Of a stretch of 5,392 nt of DNA, positions 1 through 5,392 are shown piece after piece. The notes under the pieces are model-generated. The model searched no databases. It was not told the origin of the DNA and worked only from the letters and a program-made list of their open reading frames with translations. Position numbers and translations under genes: made by a program. Each line of letters opens with the position of its first letter. Within the stretch, counting starts at the first letter, position 1. The stretch is from Silvanigrellaceae bacterium (lineage in GTDB: Bacteria; Bdellovibrionota; Oligoflexia; Silvanigrellales; Silvanigrellaceae), in contig CANJMU010000066.1 of the NCBI GenBank assembly GCA_947475135.1, positions 1-5,392 on the forward strand, written 5' to 3'.

Positions 1-129
1 ATTCAAGCCATTCAGAATCTATTTATCAAATCACCTACTTTGTAAGGTGATTTCACATTTATTTTGTTTTTAAAACATAAATTAATAGAAAATTTTTTAA
101 TGAACTTTAGGTTAGGCAAGAGGTCTAAT
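1..129. other. AT-rich intergenic region downstream of folC
   Basis: This stretch follows the folC stop codon and runs to the left edge. I find no supportable gene in it: on the minus strand the ATG near position 10 meets a TGA after one codon, and the GTG near 57 opens only about 14 codons with no recognisable product. On the plus strand all three frames stop within the first 75 bases, so the tail of a convergent gene entering from the left cannot be excluded. Positions 60-110 are very AT-rich with A and T runs. The only ordered structure is the hairpin at 28-53. Confidence 0.75.
28..53. terminator. Putative terminator hairpin after folC
   Basis: A perfect 9-bp stem, AAATCACCT (28-36) with AGGTGATTT (45-53), closes an 8-base loop. 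On the plus strand it is followed by a broken T-rich stretch (about 51-71). On the minus strand it is preceded by A-rich sequence and ends in TTT then GATAAAT, a weak U-tract. It lies about 77 bases past the folC stop, a sensible place for the end of the ileS-accD-folC transcript, and it could act in both directions between convergent genes. The tails are imperfect, so terminator function is an inference; the hairpin itself is plain in the sequence. Confidence 0.4.
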
Positions 130-1395
130 TCAGGGCCCATAAACAACAAAATTCAACTTCTCAAAAATAACACCTAAAAAAGCAATCGATCCTAAAATAA
201 TTAAAATTTGATTTTCTTTGCAATTTCGGTAAGCAAGAAGCAATGCTGAACTGATATTTTCTTCGCATAAATATTGAGATTTAAAATTTGTCGACATCTG
301 TTTTTGCATGTGGAAAGCATCTTCGCTGCGGCTTGATTTCATTGTTGTTAAAATAATTGTAGTTTCGAATGGATCCATAAGTTCTAAAGATTTTTTCCAA
401 TCCTTCTCTTTAAGCGAGGCAAATAAAAAGATTGGTTTTTTTTGCGCATAAGGACTTTTTTTATATTTTTCAATAAAGTAACGCGTTCCATCGCTGGTGT
501 GGGCGCTATCTAAAATGAGTGTTCGTTTTGAGTGCTCATCGTTTTTATAAAATTGAAAGACGCGAATATCAAATCGGCCAGGCCAAAACATTTTTTGAAT
601 TCCGCTTTTTATTTTATTTTTATTCAAGTGAAAAATATTTTGAGGAAGATTTTGAATTGCTGTTAAGGCTGTATTTAAATTTTCATCCTCGGTTTTCTGT
701 TCTGAAAAAATAATTCGACTTCCAATAATAGTTTTAGCGCGTTGAATCCCCTGCATGCTTTCTGGACATGTTCTACCAAGAATAAAAGGACGATTTCTTC
801 TAGAAATAAAAGACTTATCAGAGGCTATTTTTTCAATCGTGTCGCCTAAAATATCGCAGTGTTCCAGTGTTACGTTAGTAAGAACACTGACAATTGGGGA
901 TAAAATATTGGTGCTATCGAAGCGGCCACCTAAACCAACTTCACAAACAAGCACATCAATTTTTTCTCTGTGAAAATAAAGAAACGCACTTGCTGTCATA
1001 ATTTCAAAAAAAGACGCATTGGGGAGATACAATTTGGAAGAGTTTTCAATTTCTTGAATCACACGAATGAAAGTTTCTTCACCAATAGGATCTCCGTTGA
1101 TACGAATTCTTTCTTGCGGGTGTTTGATATGCGGGGATGAATAAAATCCAGTTTTTATTTGATTTTCACGAAGTATGCTTTCCAGATAGGCACATGTTGA
1201 TCCCTTGCCATTACTTCCCGTCACAAGAATACTTGGAATTAAAAAAAAATCTCCAAAGTTTTCAGATTCAAAATAAGGTAACAATAAGTAAACAATCCGG
1301 TGACAACCTGCCTCTATTTCTCCTCTAGTTTTTTCAAAATAGGGTAAAAGAACAGGATTTATTTTTTCGTGAGTTTCATTGAGATTTGTTTGCAT
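130..1395 (-). CDS. folC: Folylpolyglutamate synthase / dihydrofolate synthase
   Basis: Cytoplasmic ATP-dependent ligase of the Mur-ligase superfamily. It adds glutamate to dihydropteroate and/or to reduced folates, which retains folates in the cell. At 421 residues it has the usual family length. Visible motifs are the P-loop GSNGKGST (60-67), the SSPH-x5-ERIRING block (86-101), FFEIMTA (129-135), EVGLGGRFDSTN (152-163), LEHCD...LGDT (177-186), and K194 at the position of the family's carbamylated lysine. WPGRFD (271-276) and DSAHT (296-300) open the C-terminal domain. Several motifs are off-consensus: DSAHT for DGAHN, FDSTN for LDATN, EHCD for DHTD. Catalytic Asp, His and Lys positions are kept, so I expect an active enzyme. 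The ATG lies 4 bp past the accD stop with no good Shine-Dalgarno of its own, suggesting coupled translation. Whether it has both activities or only one cannot be told from sequence. Confidence 0.95.
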   Translation of the reverse strand: MQTNLNETHEKINPVLLPYFEKTRGEIEAGCHRIVYLLLPYFESENFGDFFLIPSILVTGSNGKGSTCAYLESILRENQIKTGFYSSPHIKHPQERIRINGDPIGEETFIRVIQEIENSSKLYLPNASFFEIMTASAFLYFHREKIDVLVCEVGLGGRFDSTNILSPIVSVLTNVTLEHCDILGDTIEKIASDKSFISRRNRPFILGRTCPESMQGIQRAKTIIGSRIIFSEQKTEDENLNTALTAIQNLPQNIFHLNKNKIKSGIQKMFWPGRFDIRVFQFYKNDEHSKRTLILDSAHTSDGTRYFIEKYKKSPYAQKKPIFLFASLKEKDWKKSLELMDPFETTIILTTMKSSRSEDAFHMQKQMSTNFKSQYLCEENISSALLLAYRNCKENQILIILGSIAFLGVIFEKLNFVVYGP

Positions 1396-1399
1396 GAGG

Positions 1400-2248
1400 T
1401 TAAAAATTATTCATCAAGATCTTCAATGTATGTGTTATAAAATCTTTTAATTCCGATCGTTTTACGATTTTATCTAGAACGCCGTGCTCCATACAAAACT
1501 CGGCAGTTTGAAAATCGTCTGGCAATTTTTGACGAATAATAGTTTCGATGACGCGTCTTCCGGCGAATCCAATAATTGCTTTTGGTTCTGCAATATTTAA
1601 ATCACCAAGCATGGCAAAACTTGCTGCAACACCGCCAGTAGTTGGATCGCAGAGCACGCTAATAAAGGGTAATTTTTCTTCGCTATGAAGTGCGATGGCG
1701 GCAGATGTTTTTGCCATTTGCATTAAAGAAACAAGCCCTTCGTGCATCCGTGCACCACCACTGCTGCTACATAAAATAACAGGCATTTTATTTCGAGTGG
1801 CCCGTGCAAACAAACGATAAATTCGTTCGCCAGCGACTGCTCCCAGGCTGCCACCCATCCAATAAAAATCTAAAACTCCAAGTGCCACAGGGATTTCTGA
1901 CATAAGTCCAGCACCAGTAATAATGGAATCATAACGTTTTGTTTTTTCTGCCATTTGATTCAATCGTTCTTGGTAAGAGCGACCGTCGTTAAATTCTAGG
2001 GGATCTGTGCTTGCAATATCATGATCCCATTCAATAAATGTACTTTCATCAATTAACAATTCAATTCGCTCTTGAGCATTGATGCGATAATGATATTCAC
2101 ACTCTGTACATACCATTAAATTTTTTTCTAAAGCGGACATTAAAGTAACGCCATTGCATGAGGGGCATTTTTCCCAAACTCCAGTTGGAAAATTTTTCTT
2201 TTGTGAAGCGTCTGTTACCTTAGAAATTTCTCGTGTTAACCATCCCAT
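1400..2248 (-). CDS. accD: Acetyl-CoA carboxylase carboxyltransferase subunit beta
   Basis: Beta half of the carboxyltransferase (with AccA, an alpha2-beta2 complex) that moves the carboxyl group from carboxybiotin on BCCP to acetyl-CoA, making malonyl-CoA for fatty acid synthesis in the cytoplasm. The 282 residues are typical of compact AccD proteins. The N-terminal zinc ribbon is intact: C28, C31, C47 and C50 in CX2C-X15-CX2C spacing. The crotonase-type fold follows, with YWMGGSLGAVAGE (129-141), the very conserved SSSGGARMHEG (161-171) and LMQMAKTSAA (175-184), DPTTGGVAASFAMLGD (201-216) and GFAGRRVIE (227-235). GARMHEG differs slightly from the GARMQE form of Escherichia coli. The start MGW matches the usual AccD beginning shortly before the GVWEKC segment. 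It follows ileS by 33 bp and precedes folC by 4 bp; accD-folC is a recurrent bacterial pair. Confidence 0.98.
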   Translation of the reverse strand: MGWLTREISKVTDASQKKNFPTGVWEKCPSCNGVTLMSALEKNLMVCTECEYHYRINAQERIELLIDESTFIEWDHDIASTDPLEFNDGRSYQERLNQMAEKTKRYDSIITGAGLMSEIPVALGVLDFYWMGGSLGAVAGERIYRLFARATRNKMPVILCSSSGGARMHEGLVSLMQMAKTSAAIALHSEEKLPFISVLCDPTTGGVAASFAMLGDLNIAEPKAIIGFAGRRVIETIIRQKLPDDFQTAEFCMEHGVLDKIVKRSELKDFITHTLKILMNNF

Positions 2249-2256
2249 AGTTGATC

Positions 2257-2266
2257 ATTTCCTCGT
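2257..2266 (-). promoter_or_regulatory. Ribosome binding site of accD
   Basis: On the minus strand the 33-bp gap between ileS and accD contains ACGAGGAAAT. Its GAGG core ends 12 bases before the accD ATG, slightly farther than usual. An ATG within this stretch, 10 bases upstream of the chosen start, is in another reading frame and would not give AccD. No promoter-like sequence is evident in so short a gap, which supports read-through from ileS. Confidence 0.6.
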
Positions 2267-2281
2267 ATTAAATCTTTGTAT

Positions 2282-5200
2282 TTACAGACTCAAACTCATT
2301 TCAATTGTGTGTTCTTCAATATTTCCCTGAATTTGAAATTGAGAACTTAATAATGGTTTGTCTTGCAAATGTGACAATGTTTCGTCCTCAATATATTCCT
2401 TGTTTTTTTCAATTGCTGCAAGCAAATTTTTATTGCATCGGATGTGAACTTGAATACGATCTTCCACATTGAAATTTCCTTGTTTGCGCGCTTTTTGTAA
2501 AAGACTGACAAGTTCACGGGCAATGCCTTCCATTTTTAATTCATCAGATAACTCGGGATCGAGTGCTGCGACTAATTCAACATCTGTTGCAACTAATTGA
2601 TTTCCTGCAGATCGTAATTCAACAATGATATCTTCTGGTTTTAAAACAAAATCTTTAATAAAAATAGTTTCTTTACGAAGAGCGCGTAAAGAGTTTTCAG
2701 AATCTAGTTCATCTAAAAGATTTTTAAGATCTTTAATTTTATCTCCCAAAGTTTTTCCCAAAGTTTTAAAATTTGGTTTCACAAAAATTCGTGCCAGCGA
2801 TGAGGGGTCATTTGTTACCTTAACGGATTTTACATTGAGCTCTTCACAAATAATATTTTGCATTTTAAGAATTTGCTCACGAGTTTTGTCATTCAAAACA
2901 CCAACTGTTAAAAGACTTAATGGCTGACGATTTTTTATTTTATGAGAAACGCGAATATTGCGTCCTAATTCAACAACGCGGCGAGTGATTTCGATGTCAC
3001 TTAATAATTCTTTTTCGTCAGAATTTAATTCACGATAATAAGGTAACAGACACAAATGAACACTAGAGTGTTTCTTTGTGTCTGCCGTAAGCGATAATTT
3101 TTCATAAAAATATTCTGCTGCAAATGGTGCAAATGGTGCTAAAAGTTGAGAAACAATAATTAATGTTTTATACAACGTAGAGTATGCTTCTTTTTCACCA
3201 TTCCAAAAACGACGACGGCTTCTTCGAATGTACCAGTTATTCAGATCGTCTAAAAAGTTTGTTAATGTTGGTGTTACTTTAGCAATATGATAATTCATCA
3301 TATTTGTATCAATTTCACGTATAATATTATTTAATTTTAATAATATCCATCGATCTAAATCGTTTGAACTTTCCACAAATTGTATTTGTGGATCCCATTC
3401 ATCAATAGCCGCATAAGTTGCTAAAAAGGAGTAAGCATTCCATAAAGGTAACAAAATTCTTCGTGTGCTTTCTTTCACACCATCAATAGAAAAACGGACT
3501 TCTTCTGCAACTGTTGCTGGGGAGGAAAGCAAAAATAATCGGATAGAGTCTGCTCCAAATTCATCTAATGCTGCCATAGGATCGGGAAAGTTTTTTAAGC
3601 TTTTACTCATTTTTTTGCCATCTGCGGCTAAGACAAGTCCATTCACAACAACATTTTTAAAGGCAGGCTTTTCAAATAACAATGTGGATAAAAGCGTCAA
3701 GGTATAAAACCATCCTCGGGTTTGATCAATACCTTCGCAGATAAAGTCTGCAGGAAATAATTTTTCAAAATCTTTTTCGTGTTCAAAGGGATAATGATTT
3801 TGTGCATAAGGCATAGAACCAGATTCAAACCAGCAGTCTAAAACAAAGGGAACACGTTTTAGAAATGTACCAGGATATTTTGTTGATGGAATTGCAATAT
3901 CATCAATAAATTCCATGTGGAGATCGGTTATTTTTTTATCGGAATATTTTTCTAATTCTGCACAACTTCCCAAACAAATGATTTCCCCAGTTTCATCATT
4001 TTTCCAAATTGGCAAAGGATTTCCCCAGTAACGGGAACGGGCAATATTCCAGTCACGAGCATTTTCTAACCACTTTCCAAAACGTCCATGTTTGATATGC
4101 TCAGGTACCCAATAAATTTGCTCATTCATTTGATTGAGAAGTTCTCTGTTTTGTTCAATTTTGACAAACCATGAAGGAACAGCTCTGTAAATTAATGGTG
4201 TTCCACTGCGATAACAGTGGGGATAAGCATGCACAAATGTTTCATGCTTAAAAATAAATCCACGTTTTTTTAAATTTTGAAGAATGAGTTTGTCCGCATC
4301 TTTAAAATAAAGACTTTTCCATTCGGCAGTAGTGTCCTCTGTAAACTTTCCATTGGCATCTAAATGATCGACAATGGGTAATTGATATTTTTTATGAAGA
4401 TTAAAGTCATCTTCTCCAAATGCAGGGGCACAATGCACAGCACCGGTGCCTGTGTCATGCAAAACATACTCTGCAGATAATATTTGATATGAATTCTCAT
4501 TATTTTTTATAGTCTCATGATCAAAAAATGGTTCATACTCAACATGATGCAATTCTTGACCAAGAAACTCTTTTTCTACAGTATAGTCTGTTTCCTTAGG
4601 CCAGTACCGATAAACTAAACTTTTCAATAAAATATATTTTTCATTTGAATTTTTTTCACACAGTAAAACGTAAATTCCTTTTGGATCGATAGCGATGGCG
4701 CAATTCACAGGTAATGTCCAAGGAGTTGTTGTCCAGACAAGCAAAGAAGTATTTTCAAATTTATTTTTTAATTTTGCTTTTAAGGTAACGCTAGGGTCCT
4801 GAATATCTCTATAATCTAATGTGGCTTCAAAATTAGAAAGAGTCGTTCCTAGTGCTGTTGAATAACTAACAACAAATTTTCCTTCGTAGATAAGATTCTT
4901 ATTCCATAATTTTTGAAAAACATTCCACACGCTTTCCATAAAACTCAAATCCATGGTGCGATATTCATTATCCATATCGACCCAGCGACCCAGTCGACGA
5001 ATGTATTCACGCCACTGTTTTGTATAACGTAACACGGACTCTCGGCAGGCCTGATTAAACTTATCAACACCATATTTTTCAATGTCTTGTTTCCCATTTA
5101 ATCCAAGTTCTTTTTGAACAAGTAATTCCACAGGAACTCCGTGGCAATCCCAGCCAAATCGTCTTTCGACGCAAAACCCTTTCATGGTAAAGTAACGAGG

Positions 5201-5392
5201 AAAAGCGTCTTTAATGGCGCCTGGAACAAAATGTCCGAAATGCGGCAGCCCTGTTGCAAAAGGAGGTCCATCATAAAAATTATATTTTTTTTCTTGTGAG
5301 CGTTGAAGAATACTCTTTAAAAATGTATTTTCTTCATCCCACCTTTTTTGAATGTTTTTTTCCAGAACAGGAAAATCGATATTTTTTTCAGG
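2282..5392 (-). CDS. ileS: Isoleucyl-tRNA synthetase, type 2 (5' end cut by window)
   Basis: Class I aminoacyl-tRNA synthetase that charges tRNA-Ile and hydrolyses mischarged valine. The frame is open to the right edge, giving 1036 visible residues ending in TAA. The ATG at 5183-5185 is internal: 69 codons upstream of it encode essential parts of the catalytic fold, including FYDGPPFATGLP and the ATP-binding HFGH signature (visible residues 51-54, bases 5231-5242). By comparison with the family only about 5-15 N-terminal residues are missing. Further motifs (visible-fragment numbering): GWDCHG (80-85), editing-domain TTTPWTLP (221-228) and GTGAVHCAPAFGEDD (315-329), DWNIARSRYWG (447-457), GIDQTRGWF (554-562), KMSKS (594-598, bases 3599-3613), an anticodon-binding helical domain (about 680-830), and a C-terminal domain with FKTLGKTLGDKIK as in type-2 enzymes. 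The C-terminus lacks the zinc-binding cysteines of type 1 (Escherichia coli-like) IleRS. Type-2 enzymes are generally insensitive to mupirocin; that property is inferred here. Confidence 0.97.
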   Translation of the reverse strand, partial: PEKNIDFPVLEKNIQKRWDEENTFLKSILQRSQEKKYNFYDGPPFATGLPHFGHFVPGAIKDAFPRYFTMKGFCVERRFGWDCHGVPVELLVQKELGLNGKQDIEKYGVDKFNQACRESVLRYTKQWREYIRRLGRWVDMDNEYRTMDLSFMESVWNVFQKLWNKNLIYEGKFVVSYSTALGTTLSNFEATLDYRDIQDPSVTLKAKLKNKFENTSLLVWTTTPWTLPVNCAIAIDPKGIYVLLCEKNSNEKYILLKSLVYRYWPKETDYTVEKEFLGQELHHVEYEPFFDHETIKNNENSYQILSAEYVLHDTGTGAVHCAPAFGEDDFNLHKKYQLPIVDHLDANGKFTEDTTAEWKSLYFKDADKLILQNLKKRGFIFKHETFVHAYPHCYRSGTPLIYRAVPSWFVKIEQNRELLNQMNEQIYWVPEHIKHGRFGKWLENARDWNIARSRYWGNPLPIWKNDETGEIICLGSCAELEKYSDKKITDLHMEFIDDIAIPSTKYPGTFLKRVPFVLDCWFESGSMPYAQNHYPFEHEKDFEKLFPADFICEGIDQTRGWFYTLTLLSTLLFEKPAFKNVVVNGLVLAADGKKMSKSLKNFPDPMAALDEFGADSIRLFLLSSPATVAEEVRFSIDGVKESTRRILLPLWNAYSFLATYAAIDEWDPQIQFVESSNDLDRWILLKLNNIIREIDTNMMNYHIAKVTPTLTNFLDDLNNWYIRRSRRRFWNGEKEAYSTLYKTLIIVSQLLAPFAPFAAEYFYEKLSLTADTKKHSSVHLCLLPYYRELNSDEKELLSDIEITRRVVELGRNIRVSHKIKNRQPLSLLTVGVLNDKTREQILKMQNIICEELNVKSVKVTNDPSSLARIFVKPNFKTLGKTLGDKIKDLKNLLDELDSENSLRALRKETIFIKDFVLKPEDIIVELRSAGNQLVATDVELVAALDPELSDELKMEGIARELVSLLQKARKQGNFNVEDRIQVHIRCNKNLLAAIEKNKEYIEDETLSHLQDKPLLSSQFQIQGNIEEHTIEMSLSL
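3047..3084. repeat. 38-nt inverted repeat (long hairpin) inside ileS
   Basis: CAGACACAAA (3047-3056) pairs perfectly with TTTGTGTCTG (3075-3084). After one mismatch and one G-T opposition, AACACT (3059-3064) pairs with AGTGTT (3067-3072), leaving a two-base centre. The stem therefore totals 16 Watson-Crick pairs. It lies in frame in ileS, over visible residues about 770-782, in the poorly conserved stretch after the PFAPFAAE segment and across the SVHL motif. No T-run follows on either strand, so it does not look like an intrinsic terminator. Its left arm begins within the TAAGGTAACA copy at 3039-3048. Confidence 0.65.
3372..3392. repeat. Short tight hairpin inside ileS
   Basis: TCCACAAAT (3372-3380) pairs perfectly with ATTTGTGGA (3384-3392) around a 3-base loop. 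It lies within ileS, in the segment encoding the Asp-Pro-Gln-Ile-Gln-Phe-Val-Glu stretch after the catalytic core. It shares the CACAAA...TTTGTG arms with the larger inverted repeat at 3047-3084, about 290 bp away. A single 9-bp stem of this kind could occur by chance in a window this size, so functional meaning is doubtful. Confidence 0.4.

Larger units (their letters stand above)
474..5197. repeat. Dispersed 10-bp word TAAVGTAACR, 12 copies
   Basis: Copies on the plus strand are at 474-483, 1274-1283, 2141-2150, 3039-3048, 3444-3453 (first base A, otherwise matching), 4781-4790, 5025-5034 and 5188-5197. Copies on the minus strand are at 868-877, 2213-2222, 2813-2822 and 3272-3281. The variable fourth base is G (6, including the variant copy), A (4) or C (2), and the tenth is always a purine. 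Only one other GTAAC exists in the window (4028-4032, preceded by CCCA). The word falls in folC, accD and ileS alike, about once per 450 bp. Plus-oriented copies occupy all three codon frames (read as Val-Thr-Leu, Arg-Tyr-Phe or Leu-Pro/Arg-Tyr/Leu), so a shared protein motif does not explain it. The function is unknown; an uptake-sequence-like or protein-binding word is possible. Confidence 0.6.

Noticed and set aside
1267..1350. Repeated Leu-Leu-Pro-Tyr-Phe-Glu in FolC (residues 16-21 and 38-43), with 15 of 18 bases shared
   Set aside because: Both copies sit where the family has hydrophobic N-terminal helices, and flanking sequence is unrelated, so a short coincidental match is more likely than duplication.
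2745..2767. Two adjacent copies of CCCAAAGTTTT
   Set aside because: They encode the double Lys-Thr-Leu-Gly of the type-2 IleRS C-terminal domain; the spacing and residues fit the family.
2625..2927. Open frame of 100 codons on the plus strand, antisense to ileS
   Set aside because: It lies wholly within well-supported ileS coding sequence; its translation shows no recognisable domain. The same applies to plus-strand frames at 3465-3707, 519-713, 755-973 and 1137-1328.
3120..3137. Tandem direct repeat GCAAATGGT x2
   Set aside because: It encodes the Ala-Pro-Phe-Ala-Pro-Phe-Ala segment of the anticodon-binding domain, a family-typical motif, so the repeat follows from the protein.
4203..4250. 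Small inverted repeats CCACTG/CAGTGG (4203-4220) and TAAGCATG/CATGCTTA (4224-4250) in ileS
   Set aside because: Stems of 6 and 8 bp are expected by chance in a window this long, and they fall in conserved coding sequence.
4440..4449. Perfect palindrome GCACCGGTGC
   Set aside because: It lies in the codons of the conserved Gly-Thr-Gly-Ala-Val-His editing motif; no copies elsewhere in the window suggest a site.
5183..5185. ATG as the ileS start codon
   Set aside because: Upstream in-frame sequence encodes the HFGH signature and the preceding conserved strand, which the enzyme needs.

Overview
The window is almost entirely coding and carries three genes on the minus strand, read from the right edge leftwards: ileS (isoleucyl-tRNA synthetase, cut by the right edge), accD (beta subunit of acetyl-CoA carboxylase carboxyltransferase) and folC (folylpolyglutamate/dihydrofolate synthase). 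The only gene-free stretch is 1-129, downstream of folC. It is AT-rich and holds one clear hairpin. I see no mobile element, CRISPR array, tRNA or rRNA.

The genes look like ordinary bacterial housekeeping genes. AccD is a separate subunit with its zinc ribbon, as in most bacteria. The GC content is low (mid-thirties percent by eye). IleRS is the 'type 2' form, resembling the eukaryotic enzyme, with an HFGH signature, a KMSKS loop and no C-terminal zinc-finger cysteines. Low GC, an accD-folC pair and a type-2 IleRS suggest a Gram-negative bacterium outside the model lineages; Bdellovibrionota/Oligoflexia-like or intracellular groups are candidates. This assignment is a low-confidence inference.

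Layout: ileS ends at 2282, followed by a 33-bp gap with a purine-rich ribosome binding site. accD occupies 2248-1400. folC starts only 4 bp after the accD stop, so the two are probably translationally coupled. All three are likely co-transcribed; any promoter lies outside the window. The products act in isoleucine charging, malonyl-CoA synthesis and folate retention, so the grouping links growth functions rather than one pathway.

The most unusual signal is not a gene. A 10-base word, TAAVGTAACR (V = A/C/G, R = A/G), occurs 11 times exactly plus once with a first-base change, on both strands and in all three genes. Of the 13 GTAAC words in the window (both strands), 12 sit in this context. The word is read in several codon frames, which points to selection on DNA, for example an uptake-signal-like or other genome-wide motif. 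One copy abuts a 38-nt near-perfect inverted repeat inside ileS (3047-3084), the second structure worth attention.
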